A DNA stretch of 42,351 bases from a virus: positions 1 to 42,351 of the IMG/VR virus record IMGVR_UViG_3300036770_004313; one strand, given 5' to 3'. Below the pieces are notes generated by a model. It was not told the origin of the DNA, ran no database searches, and saw only the letters and a program-made list of their open reading frames with translations. The translations under genes and the position numbers were made by a program. Position 1 is the first letter of the stretch. Each line of letters begins with the position of its first letter. Positions 23,514 to 30,536 of the stretch are shown piece after piece.

Positions 23514-24476
23514 TTAGTTCGCGGCCAGCGCCCATTCCTTCGCGACCTCGAAGGCCCGCTGCTTCAGCTTCGCCCCGCCGCCGTCGAGGATGTACCCGAG
23601 GTCTTCGGCGGTGCGGTTGTGGTCGACGTACTCGGTCACCGCGTTGTACGCGCCCCAGAGGGTCCCGCGGACTCCCTTGATTTCGTGACCGATACCGGTC
23701 TCGTGCAGCGCCTCAACCTTGGCGATGCGGTTGCGGGTGACCGGGTGAAGCTCTTCGATGTTCGTCGACCGGTCGCCGGTGATGACCTCGGCGAAGTACC
23801 CGCGGAGTTCCGCCGAGACCATCTTGGTCTTGGCGAACTCGCGGAAGGTGCCGGCAGTCTCGTCGAAGTAGACCCCGGCGGCGCGGAGCAGGTTCCCGGC
23901 AATCTCCATCTTCGCCTTCACGTTGCCGATGTGCTGCACCCGGACCTCGCTGGCCGTGGTGCGGAGAGCGATGGAGAGAGTGTTCTGGCAGACCACCCGG
24001 ACCGGGGTGAACCGGGCGCGGACGGGCTCGTTGGTGTCGAAGCCATTGGTGAGGAGCAGGAACTTGTTCGCTGCGTCACCCTTGATGACTTCGAACTCCC
24101 CGGGCAGGCGGGCGAGGAGCCAAACCCGCTCGCCGGCGCCGAGGACTCCGGCGACTTCGTACCGGGCCTTGTCCTTCCCGAACGCGCCATCGAAGAAGGC
24201 GAACGCGTCACGGTTCTGGAGAGGCTGGTACATACCCGCGCAGACGCCGAGAACTGCGCGGGTGTCGGTTCTTCTCAAGGCGTACCGGTTGGGGACCGAC
24301 TCGCCGTCGACCGTGCGGAGGCCGACCTTCTCGACCGTGTAATCGAGGCCTCCGTGCTTCAGGGCGTCCGCCGCCGTGAAGGCTTCGGGGAGCTGGGTTC
24401 CGAGGCGGTGCCAAGGGGTCTTGCCTGCCCAGACGATGCTATCCTTGCCGTTCGTTCTGTTGATGTTGTGAGCCAT
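23514..24476 (-). CDS. DUF932 phage/plasmid-related protein
   Basis: The 320-aa protein matches the DUF932 (TIGR03299) pattern: N-terminal WAGKTPWHRLGTQLP, then ALKHGGLDYTVEKV, a repeated beta segment ending VLGVCAGMYQPLQNRDAFAF, LARLPGEFEVI, FLLLTNGFDTNEPV, FTPVRVVCQNTLSIAL and C-terminal WGAYNAVTEYVDH. Members occur in phages and plasmids, often near replication or recombination genes; a function in DNA metabolism is only suspected. The ATG at 24476 follows a 207-bp AT-rich intergenic region with a candidate promoter, so this gene probably heads its own unit leading into the late genes. Confidence 0.87.
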   Translation of the reverse strand: MAHNINRTNGKDSIVWAGKTPWHRLGTQLPEAFTAADALKHGGLDYTVEKVGLRTVDGESVPNRYALRRTDTRAVLGVCAGMYQPLQNRDAFAFFDGAFGKDKARYEVAGVLGAGERVWLLARLPGEFEVIKGDAANKFLLLTNGFDTNEPVRARFTPVRVVCQNTLSIALRTTASEVRVQHIGNVKAKMEIAGNLLRAAGVYFDETAGTFREFAKTKMVSAELRGYFAEVITGDRSTNIEELHPVTRNRIAKVEALHETGIGHEIKGVRGTLWGAYNAVTEYVDHNRTAEDLGYILDGGGAKLKQRAFEVAKEWALAAN

Positions 24477-24683
24477 ACCGTTCAATCTTCCGTCTTGGTC
24501 GCCCACCGGCTGCAACCGGTTGCCCTGTTCTGTGTGAGCCGAACGGGGCGGGGCGACCTTTTCCGTTTCAACTCGCTGCAAGTTACTCACTCGCAACGAC
24601 ATAAGGAAAGCATCCCGGACTTTTTATCGCAACAGAATTCAGCGTGTAACTATCTACAATCCAAACACTTGCGTAGACGTTCT
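24477..24683 (-). promoter_or_regulatory. AT-rich intergenic region with candidate promoter
   Basis: This gene-free 207-bp stretch includes TTACAC (24649-24644) and TAAAAA (24626-24621) separated by 17 bp on the minus strand, each 4/6 to the sigma-70 consensus. The first base of a transcript would be near 24614, giving a 138-nt leader to the DUF932 gene. A dyad ACCGG-CTGCAA-CCGGT (about 24506-24521) lies in the leader. It is a plausible middle/late promoter because all packaging and head genes lie downstream. Confidence 0.45.
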
Positions 24684-25289
24684 TTACGCGGACAGCTTCG
24701 GTTTCGGCGTCATTTTCTGCAGGCGGATACCCACGTATCTGGCCTTGGAATGAGGAAAGGCCTCCTTCACCTCGACAGGCTCCAGCCCGTTCGCCAGTGC
24801 GTCAGATAAAGCGAACCCGACGGCCATGTCGTAAAGCCGAGTTCCCAAGCCGTTTGGGATCCGACGGCGCGAGAACTTGCAGCCACACAGCTCCAGCAAA
24901 GCATTCGGGAAATTCCCGCCCCCGACCTTCACCATGCCAATGGTCAGGAACACGGTGACCGCCTCGCCGCGGAAGTTTCGGACCAGGTGCCGCCAGTGCG
25001 TCCACGGGCTGCCGTAGGCGTCGAGGTCCACCACGTCCGCCTCCCATCCCGGCTGTTCCAGAATCCGGGCGCTGTCGATCTTCAGCCGGCCCTTCTTCGG
25101 CTTCAGGTCCACACCCCAGTAGGACCCAAGGGCGAACTCGCGGGAGAGCCTGAGCCAGAGCAAGCCGGAGCCTTGGAAGCAGTCCAGGACCCGGGGCGGA
25201 TGGTCCCGGTGGTACGTGTCGAGGAAGTGCCGGCGAAGCAGAAGCTTCGCCCCGGGGTTGTGGTTGTCGGTCTTCGTTCCAATGCTCAC
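24684..25289 (-). CDS. Trm1-like SAM-dependent methyltransferase
   Basis: In this 201-aa protein VLDCFQGSGLLWLRL (about residues 34-48) is a motif I-type SAM-binding loop, GVDLKPKKG a motif II-type strand, and VVDLDAYGSPW (about 87-97) resembles the D-x-[YF]-G-S-P active-site motif of Trm1 tRNA guanine methyltransferases. The polypeptide is shorter than cellular Trm1 and lacks its C-terminal domain. The substrate (tRNA, DNA or other) cannot be told. The GTG at 25289 overlaps the preceding stop (GTGA) with AAGGA upstream. Confidence 0.6.
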   Translation of the reverse strand: MSIGTKTDNHNPGAKLLLRRHFLDTYHRDHPPRVLDCFQGSGLLWLRLSREFALGSYWGVDLKPKKGRLKIDSARILEQPGWEADVVDLDAYGSPWTHWRHLVRNFRGEAVTVFLTIGMVKVGGGNFPNALLELCGCKFSRRRIPNGLGTRLYDMAVGFALSDALANGLEPVEVKEAFPHSKARYVGIRLQKMTPKPKLSA

Positions 25290-25588
25290 AGGGCAATCCT
25301 TCGTTGGGTTCTGGCGGCGAAATCTCGCCATTTCTCCGCGCCGTTCTTTCGTCCGCTGGCGTGGGCGTTCCCGATCTCAAGAGCCTCCCTCAGCAAGCCG
25401 GCAAGCTCGGTGTAGGTAACCCGCGGGTGTGGCGTCCACCGCATGGGAGTCACAGTGCACGCAATCTTGGTTCCGGTGACCGACTGCCAGCCGTCAGAAG
25501 TCCGGAGCAGCGGCTCAACCCATTCGCCTCCTTCATCAGGCGGAGAGTGAACCCGGCATGAGTACCACCATCCAACGACGGGAGTCAT
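25286..25588 (-). CDS. Hypothetical protein
   Basis: This 100-aa protein begins TPVVGWWYSCRVHSPPDEGG, followed by strand-like SVTGTKIACTVTPMRWTP and a helical basic C-terminus (ELAGLLREALEIGNAHASGR). No domain was recognised. It is coupled on both sides by 4-bp overlaps, which supports expression in the same unit as the Zn-ribbon protein upstream and the methyltransferase downstream. Confidence 0.65.
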   Translation of the reverse strand: MTPVVGWWYSCRVHSPPDEGGEWVEPLLRTSDGWQSVTGTKIACTVTPMRWTPHPRVTYTELAGLLREALEIGNAHASGRKNGAEKWRDFAARTQRRIAL

Positions 25589-25812
25589 CGCATGCCCTCC
25601 GGTTTACCCATCGGCTTGTCCTGGCACTCGCGACAGTAGTGCGCCGAGGCGCGATACCGACCGCGCAGCAACTGAGTTCCGCCAGCCTTCTCAAAATCGC
25701 CTTTGGTAGCCCTGACGATGTTGAGTGCCTCGGTAGACTTGCAGGTGTGCCTCACGACGATTGAAGCCTTGCACGTGTCGCAAATGATCTCGCAGCGGAT
25801 TACGTAGCTCAT
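25585..25812 (-). CDS. Small zinc-ribbon protein
   Basis: This 75-aa protein has CDTC near residue 10 and HYCREC near the C-terminus, giving a four-cysteine (plus His) knuckle pair suited to zinc. The middle is helical. The start at 25812 was chosen for its ATGA overlap with the upstream membrane-protein stop; the longer frame runs into other genes. It is one of several tiny zinc-ribbon proteins in this early region; a nucleic-acid-binding or adaptor role is possible. Confidence 0.65.
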   Translation of the reverse strand: MSYVIRCEIICDTCKASIVVRHTCKSTEALNIVRATKGDFEKAGGTQLLRGRYRASAHYCRECQDKPMGKPEGMR

Positions 25813-25970
25813 CCCTTCACCTTCTGCTTTTCGATTCCGTGGGCAAAACACACTGCCACGATGAAGAATAGCCACCACTGCCAGCGGTCGCACAGGATCA
25901 GGAAGACCGACGCCAGAAGGCTCACGATGGAAAACAGGTTCAGCGCCAACAGGGTCATTGCGTTGCTCAT
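25809..25970 (-). CDS. Small two-helix membrane protein
   Basis: The 53-aa protein has two hydrophobic segments (about residues 4-24, LLALNLFSIVSLLASVFLIL, and 29-44, QWWLFFIVAVCFAHG) joined by CDR. It ends in a basic KQKVKG tail. It overlaps the ParB-like gene stop and the Zn-ribbon gene start as ATGA. It could be a small holin-like or immunity protein, but its early-region position argues for an unknown membrane role. Confidence 0.6.
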   Translation of the reverse strand: MSNAMTLLALNLFSIVSLLASVFLILCDRWQWWLFFIVAVCFAHGIEKQKVKG

Positions 25971-26569
25971 TCGCTCGTGACGGTTGTTTCGACCTGAGTG
26001 TCCTCGCGTCCGGCGATCTTCTCGACCAGCGCGGCAATCTCGCCGAAGCGAACCGTGGGGATGCCGACCAGCACCCACGTCATCTTCGGCGGTGGCGGTT
26101 CGGTGATGTCCTTCAGCTCGGCCTTCCCCAGCTCCTCGACGATGCCGGCAATCTCCAGATCCAGCTTCCCGCGGAGGTTGTCCTCGATCAGTTCCTGGAG
26201 TGCGCGGTTGTCCATCTCCGCCAACTCGGCAATCCGGTTGTCCGCTACCAAGTGCGCCAGCTCGTCCGCTTCCGTCGCGAACTGCTGCTCGTTCACCGGC
26301 ACCGATTCCAGCCCGAGGAGCTTGGCCGCTTCGAGCCGGCCGTGACCGGACACCACGAAGCCGGACCGCTTCGAGATCACGATCGGTGCCCGCCACCCTT
26401 GGTGCTGGATGATCTTCGCCAGCATCGCGAGCTGTTGCTCAGGGTGCCGGTTCGGGTTCTTCGGGTGCGGCTTCAGGTCGCCGACGGGCGCCAGCCGATC
26501 GTGGGCGCAGTGAACCGGGATCACCGGCGCAGGGGCTCGTCCGGGTTTGGAGTTACGTGCAGGCTTCAT
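25967..26569 (-). CDS. ParB-like N-terminal domain protein
   Basis: In this 200-aa protein LKPHPKNPNRHPEQQLAML opens a ParB/Srx fold and SGHGRLEAAKLLGLESVPV (about 74-92) contains the G-x-G-R nucleotide-binding box. An HTH-type helical part and a short C-terminus follow. There is no full segregation-type DNA-binding domain. In phages such proteins usually accompany DNA methyltransferases or act as CTP- or nucleotide-binding regulators and are not plasmid partition factors. The start has an A/C-rich leader (AACCACATCCAAGACC-ATG) next to the 480-bp gene-free region. Confidence 0.8.
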   Translation of the reverse strand: MKPARNSKPGRAPAPVIPVHCAHDRLAPVGDLKPHPKNPNRHPEQQLAMLAKIIQHQGWRAPIVISKRSGFVVSGHGRLEAAKLLGLESVPVNEQQFATEADELAHLVADNRIAELAEMDNRALQELIEDNLRGKLDLEIAGIVEELGKAELKDITEPPPPKMTWVLVGIPTVRFGEIAALVEKIAGREDTQVETTVTSE

Positions 26570-26754
26570 GGTCTTGGATGTGGTTCAGTTTCATGGGACA
26601 GGGGCAAAATGTCGGTATGCAGGCGTTTTTGGGTATGCCGCCGGACCTGCCGACCGCCGCCAAAAAAAAGATTCCTTCCCCCCACCCCCCCTCGGGTCCG
26701 CTCCCACTCATGCAGGGGCAGCTAGGGCAGGGCGGGGAACGTCGGGGACGGCCT

Positions 26755-26829
26755 GTGGAGCCGCTTTGATTGTTCGAACGGGTGGACGAGGCCCAAAGCG
26801 TGACGAGGCCCGTGGTGAGGCGAATAGAG
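26755..26829. repeat. Diverged repeat unit A
   Basis: It contains GTGGAG, TTTGATTG (26765-26772) and GGCGAATAGAG (26819-26829). The same landmarks recur 181 bp to the right with identical spacing; the intervening bases are only partly conserved. Confidence 0.5.
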
Positions 26830-26935
26830 CGATTGAGAGGCTCGGCAAAGCAGGGAGCAAAACAGGGGGATTGATAGACCCCCACCCCTACCCATCCCCA
26901 TGTTTGGTGGTTCATTGGCGCGTTTGTAGACCGTC

Positions 26936-27010
26936 GTGGAGCGCGTTTGATTGCCGCGGAGGGTGATGAGTGCGGAAACCGAGTTGGACGCCTTGGCGGG
27001 GCGAATAGAG
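26936..27010. repeat. Diverged repeat unit B
   Basis: This is the counterpart of unit A, with TTTGATTG at 26946-26953 and GGCGAATAGAG at 27000-27010. It ends about 40 bp before the stop codon of the HTH protein gene. Confidence 0.5.
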
Positions 27011-27052
27011 AAGCGGCCGGTTGCATGTTCGCTTTTGGCTGGTCGTTCGAGG

Positions 27053-27445
27053 TTATGCCTTGAACGCAGCCCGGGCCTTTCGCCGGAGCTTGGAGATGGA
27101 TTGCCGGGAGATGCGCAGGCGCTTCGCGTACTCGGATTGTGTCCCTCCTGGCATCAGGTCAGGGCAGAGGAGCAACCCCAGCGCGATGGCTCTGCGCCCG
27201 ATGGCTTGGTCAACCTTCCGTTGCTTGGTGCCTCGCCCGTCGGAGTAGACCCACCGCAGGATCCGAGAGAGCGCTTCGGCGAGCTGTTGCCGTTCGCTCG
27301 GTTCGAGCGCCTCGCAGGTTTCGGCCACTTCTCGATCGCACTCTTCGAACACCTCTTCCCATGCGAACGGCGAGGAAGCCGCCGGGTTCTCCCGTTCAGA
27401 GCGGGGGATGGCGTCGCGGTCGAACTGGAGGTTGCGCTTGGGCAT
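27053..27445 (-). CDS. HTH (sigma region 4-like) regulatory protein
   Basis: This 130-aa protein has an acidic helical N-terminal half (FAWEEVFEECDREVAETCEA). The C-terminus has QSEYAKRLRISRQSISKLRR (about 104-123), an HTH of sigma-70 region 4 or homeodomain-like type, ending in basic residues. It lies at the end of the replication block right before the gene-free region, where a late-gene activator would sit in other phages. Control of late transcription is inference. The start follows TGACCATG. Confidence 0.6.
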   Translation of the reverse strand: MPKRNLQFDRDAIPRSERENPAASSPFAWEEVFEECDREVAETCEALEPSERQQLAEALSRILRWVYSDGRGTKQRKVDQAIGRRAIALGLLLCPDLMPGGTQSEYAKRLRISRQSISKLRRKARAAFKA

Positions 27446-27447
27446 GG

Positions 27448-28194
27448 TCAGGTTGCGCGTCTGAGCTTCGGCCGGTAGTCGGGCACTCCGGACATGTCGA
27501 TGGTGCTGGCCTGCTCCAGCCGGCTGGCAACCCGATGGTCGAACTTCTCGCACCACACAGCCCTTGGGATGTTGGTGGTGATCGCCAGCCATTTCCGCTC
27601 GCACGCCTCCAGCGTCGACCGAAGGCGCTCGGTCGGCTCCCCGCTCTTGAATCGGTCCACCTCGGACCCGACGTCGTCGAGGATCACGATCTTGGCCGTT
27701 CGGATTTCCTCCTCGAAGTCGCCCCAAGCCAATGGTCCCAAGCCGACGACCTTGGACCATGTCGCGAACCGGATGCTCGGCGGCGTCGAGTAGTACCTGG
27801 CGCGCCAGAGTTCCACGTTGTGGGATCGCAGGAACTCGCTGGCCTTCCGCGCGGCGTGCGACTTGCCACACCCTGGAGCCCCAGCAATGGCGATCCATCG
27901 GCCCACGCCGGCCTTGTTGCTGGCTGCTGCCTTCGTCCATGCCTCGATCCACTTGGCCATCTCGTGAACTTTCGGGTGGTGGATTTCATCGAGCCCGAGG
28001 ACCTGCGCCCGGAACTCTGCCGAGAACCTAGTCCCAAGGAGTGCGCCCAGACTCGGCAAGGGCACGCTCTTCTTCGGCAGTTCTGAGGGCCTGCTCTCGG
28101 ACGGCGTCCCCTCCCATGATGTGGCGGTTGCGCTGTTCGGAGGCGGAAGGCTGGCCATTGCGGCCGCCACCGCTGCTGAGGTTGAGTTGTCCAT
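27448..28194 (-). CDS. AAA+ helicase loader (DnaC-like)
   Basis: This 248-aa protein has Walker A GAPGCGKS (105-112), Walker B KIVILDDVGSE (168-178), a sensor-1-like LAITTNIPR segment and an arginine-finger region (DHRVASRLEQ). The N-terminal about 55 residues are low-complexity and encoded inside the end of the initiator gene in another frame (overlap 28028-28194). ATG 28194 has GGAGAG upstream; later in-frame starts (ATG 28158) remain possible. It likely delivers the host replicative helicase to the phage origin, as lambda P or DnaC does. Confidence 0.85.
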   Translation of the reverse strand: MDNSTSAAVAAAMASLPPPNSATATSWEGTPSESRPSELPKKSVPLPSLGALLGTRFSAEFRAQVLGLDEIHHPKVHEMAKWIEAWTKAAASNKAGVGRWIAIAGAPGCGKSHAARKASEFLRSHNVELWRARYYSTPPSIRFATWSKVVGLGPLAWGDFEEEIRTAKIVILDDVGSEVDRFKSGEPTERLRSTLEACERKWLAITTNIPRAVWCEKFDHRVASRLEQASTIDMSGVPDYRPKLRRAT

Positions 28195-28867
28195 TGGCTC
28201 GCTCTCTCCATCGGGCCGCCCATCCCGCAAGGGCGTGCGGCCAGCTCTTCATTGGGTTTCTGCCGACCTTCCATCCGTTGGCGCCGTAGTAGCCGACGAA
28301 TGCGTCCACCTCGTTCGGAGGTAGGCCGACTTTCGCCGCCTCCAAGTCGAGTTCTTCACGGGTTGGCGGGGTGAACTTTGGCACCTTGGTGCCAGTGTTG
28401 TGGTTGGGTACGGTTGGGTTGGGTTGGGTTGGGTTGGGTAGCTCCGAACGTTCGGTGTTCGTTCGCGTAACGGGAACTGAACGTGTGCCGCTCTGTTCCT
28501 TCTCCGCTTCCTTCTCCGCTTTCTGACGTTCTCGAAACGCTCGCATTCTCGCCTTTGCCTGCGCTCGCTCTTCCACCAATCGGCCGGCGTACTCATGCCA
28601 GTCGTGGACTTGCCCGTCCTCGTCGAGCCATCCGGTCTCCATGAGGGCGCGGTGGAATTGCTCGGCATCGCCCGGGAAGCATGCAGCAGCCGAAATCTCT
28701 GCGGGGCCGAACGCGGACAGGTCGCCCGTGGGCGCGTAGTCCAAGGTCCAGAGCCAGAGAAACGTCAGGTGCCCGGCAGCTTGCGCGGGATGGATACGGA
28801 GCCGTCCAGCGAGCCGAAGAAGCTTCGGGTGTCTCGGGAGGGTCTGATGGAGTTCGATCCAGGCCAT
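28028..28867 (-). CDS. Replication initiator protein (O-like, winged-helix)
   Basis: This 279-aa protein has an N-terminal winged-helix-type module (WIELHQTLPRHPKLLRLAGR; about 1-95), as in phage replisome organizers. A basic linker is followed by an Asn-Pro-Thr-Gln repeat (PNPTQPNPTVPN). A C-terminal helical domain carries the GWKVGRNPMKSWPHALAGW motif typical of initiator or DnaT-like C-termini. The linker repeat is encoded by a (GGGTT)n tract, possibly the origin. It overlaps the loader gene by 167 bp and stands immediately 5' of it, like lambda O/P. Confidence 0.72.
   Translation of the reverse strand: MAWIELHQTLPRHPKLLRLAGRLRIHPAQAAGHLTFLWLWTLDYAPTGDLSAFGPAEISAAACFPGDAEQFHRALMETGWLDEDGQVHDWHEYAGRLVEERAQAKARMRAFRERQKAEKEAEKEQSGTRSVPVTRTNTERSELPNPTQPNPTVPNHNTGTKVPKFTPPTREELDLEAAKVGLPPNEVDAFVGYYGANGWKVGRNPMKSWPHALAGWAARWRERANGQLNLSSGGGRNGQPSASEQRNRHIMGGDAVREQALRTAEEERALAESGRTPWD
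28412..28439 (+). repeat. (GGGTT)n tandem repeat with G-quadruplex potential; origin candidate
   Basis: The plus strand reads five GGGTT units in a row within the initiator gene, preceded by a partial unit (TTGGGTAC). Four or more GGG runs with 2-nt loops satisfy the G-quadruplex pattern. In lambda the origin iterons lie within gene O, so this tract may mark the replication origin; this is inference. Confidence 0.6.
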
Positions 28868-28870
28868 AGG

Positions 28871-29080
28871 TCAGGGGGCTTGTTCACCCGGCGTTGCCCC
28901 GGCCGGGATGGGGGAAAGGGTTGGTTGGGTGGCGATGTTCCCGAAACGTGCTTCGGGGACATCCTTTTCAACGCGGCAGGCGTAGCTGTTTGCGTCAGCC
29001 CAGAAGCCGGACGATTGGGACAGCGGGTGAAGGCAGAGGCGCCAGTCCTGGACGTGGTGGATGCAGCCGATGCAGGTCAC
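28871..29080 (-). CDS. Small Cys-rich protein
   Basis: This 69-aa protein begins with CIGCIHH followed by CLHP and a later CRVE, giving a possible metal site. The remainder is Pro/Ala-rich. The GTG at 29080 overlaps the methyltransferase stop (GTGA), and its stop is followed closely by the initiator gene start (TGACCTATG). No family was recognised; such small zinc-binding proteins recur in this region. Confidence 0.55.
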   Translation of the reverse strand: MTCIGCIHHVQDWRLCLHPLSQSSGFWADANSYACRVEKDVPEARFGNIATQPTLSPIPAGATPGEQAP

Positions 29081-30318
29081 GCCGCCCTCCTCATGATCTG
29101 CGCTACGTCGGCGCTTTGTGTCAGGTGCGCGGCTATAAGGGCGCGGGAGAAACCACAGGGCACGGCGTTCCCGATCTGCTTCACGATCTCGGTCTTGGTG
29201 CCGGTGAATTGGTACTCCTTCGGGAATCCCTGGGCCCCGGCCAGCTCATGAGGCTGGAACATGCGGAACAGAACCTTGCCGCCCTTGGCCTCGATCAGGG
29301 CGAACCGATCGTTGCAGGTGACGGTAGGCAAAGGTTCCGTCACTGGGCGCGCTTGGCCGTTGCCGTAGTATTCGATCACAAGGGCGATGGCCCCCGAGGT
29401 TGAAATGGTCGGCATCGGCTCCGTGGCTGGCTTCAACGTGCCGCCGCTTTGCTGTGGCAAGACGTACGCGACACCCATTGCCCCACCCTTGGCGCATGTG
29501 ATCGTCGGAAGCGGCTCCTTCGCGTCGACGGTTCGACCTCCATGCTCCATGGCCACAATGAACGGCTGGCCTCCGTACTTTTCTAGACCCTCTCGAATGC
29601 GCGCCATGGTCTTTGCGGCAAGCGGTCGCTTCCGCTCGTTGATCGGTGTGGCAGGGATGTTCCAATCGATGATTTGATCGGCCCCTCGCCATAGCGGGCG
29701 CCCAAACAGGTCGCGCTCCCGTGTGTGGGTTGGTTCCGGCCAGACAATGCGGCGACGGCCGCGGACTGCCTGAATGAATAGCCGGGTGCGTGATGTGGGG
29801 TCGCCGTAGTCCGAGGCTCGGAGTGTCCTATAGTCGACCGTGTAACCGATCGATCGGAGAGTATTGAGCCATGCGGTGAACGTCTCACCCTTGCGGCTCT
29901 GAATGGGCTTGCCGTTGGTGCCAAGCGGACCCCACTCAACGAACTCAGGGACGTTCTCCACGTAGACGGACGACGGTCGCAAGGCTTCGGCCCATCTGGT
30001 CACGCACCATGCGGTCGCTCTGGATTGGTCCTGCATCGGCCGGCCTCCTCGAGCGCGGGAGTGGTGGGTGCATTCCGGAGAACCCCACAGGACGTCCAGC
30101 TCACCCTCCTTGAACAGGGACCGCGGGTTCAGGCTGTCGATGGAGGCGCACAGGTGGCGGGCTCCAGGGTGATTGGCAGAGTGGGTCTCGACGGCCCGCT
30201 CCCAGTGGTTGACCGCGGTCAGGTCAACTCCGTACCCGAGCGCCATGCAGGCCTGTACGGCTCCCGTGGACGTTCCGCCCGCGCCACAGAAGAGGTCGGC
30301 AATGCGGATGGTGCTCAC
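29077..30318 (-). CDS. DNA (cytosine-5-)-methyltransferase
   Basis: The 413-aa enzyme has motif I DLFCGAGG (8-15), motif IV GSPECTHHS with catalytic Cys83 (the PC dipeptide is EC, as in a phage-typical subclass), motif VI YVENVPEF (119-126), motif VIII SRTRLFIQ and motif X IGNAVPCGFS. The target-recognition region contains three repeats of a P-x-PT-I-T/S type segment (about 285-355). It probably methylates phage DNA against host restriction. No partner endonuclease of a restriction system is beside it. The GTG start has a GGAGGTG site and overlaps the previous stop. Confidence 0.9.
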   Translation of the reverse strand: MSTIRIADLFCGAGGTSTGAVQACMALGYGVDLTAVNHWERAVETHSANHPGARHLCASIDSLNPRSLFKEGELDVLWGSPECTHHSRARGGRPMQDQSRATAWCVTRWAEALRPSSVYVENVPEFVEWGPLGTNGKPIQSRKGETFTAWLNTLRSIGYTVDYRTLRASDYGDPTSRTRLFIQAVRGRRRIVWPEPTHTRERDLFGRPLWRGADQIIDWNIPATPINERKRPLAAKTMARIREGLEKYGGQPFIVAMEHGGRTVDAKEPLPTITCAKGGAMGVAYVLPQQSGGTLKPATEPMPTISTSGAIALVIEYYGNGQARPVTEPLPTVTCNDRFALIEAKGGKVLFRMFQPHELAGAQGFPKEYQFTGTKTEIVKQIGNAVPCGFSRALIAAHLTQSADVAQIMRRAA

Positions 30319-30536
30319 CGCGCACCTCCGACCAGCGAAAGCTCCGGATCCACGGCGACGCAGCGGACGACAAGTTTCCCGTGCCAGAGCGTGGCGCGGC
30401 GCTCGAACGCGAATGAACACTTCGGGCACTGGAACCGGTAGGGTGGAAACTCCGCCCCGATCGGCCCCTTCCATCGGTCCAGAGGGGCCGAAGCCGCGCA
30501 CCGTCCGCAGGTGATGGATGGTTCGATGGTGGTCAT
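30315..30536 (-). CDS. Small zinc-ribbon protein
   Basis: The 73-aa protein has CGRC near residue 10 and CPKC near 36, the classic two-knuckle zinc ribbon, with a strand-rich remainder (TLWHGKLVVRCVAVDP). The start at 30536 was chosen for its ATGA overlap; the upstream extension overlaps another gene. It probably binds nucleic acid or a protein partner. The function is unknown. Confidence 0.68.
   Translation of the reverse strand: MTTIEPSITCGRCAASAPLDRWKGPIGAEFPPYRFQCPKCSFAFERRATLWHGKLVVRCVAVDPELSLVGGAR

Larger units (their letters stand above)
26570..27052. other. 480-bp region without a credible gene; diverged duplicated element
   Basis: No ORF here has plausible composition. The segment holds two related stretches of about 80 bp (26755-26829 and 26936-27010) with GTGGAG...TTTGATTG and GGCGAATAGAG at identical internal spacing (54 bp), offset by 181 bp. 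There is also an A8 tract (about 26663-26670) beside a C-rich run. It lies downstream of the helicase-loader and HTH genes. It could hold a promoter for the ParB-like operon, an origin-associated repeat or structured RNA; none is proven. Confidence 0.5.

Noticed and set aside
23451-24809. 452-codon plus-strand frame over the DUF932 gene
   Set aside because: It is a shadow of a well-conserved minus gene; its end runs through the AT-rich promoter region.
24684-25331. Longer start (25331) for the Trm1-like gene
   Set aside because: The first 14 residues overlap the upstream gene; GTG 25289 has AAGGA and the GTGA coupling used throughout this phage.
26553-27026. 157-codon minus frame in the gene-free region
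   Set aside because: It is low-complexity (Pro, Ser, Gly), has no coupling to neighbours, overlaps the ParB-like start and covers noncoding repeats.
28412-28439. CRISPR array or telomere-like repeat
   Set aside because: The 5-bp GGGTT units have no spacers and are in-frame within a coding gene.
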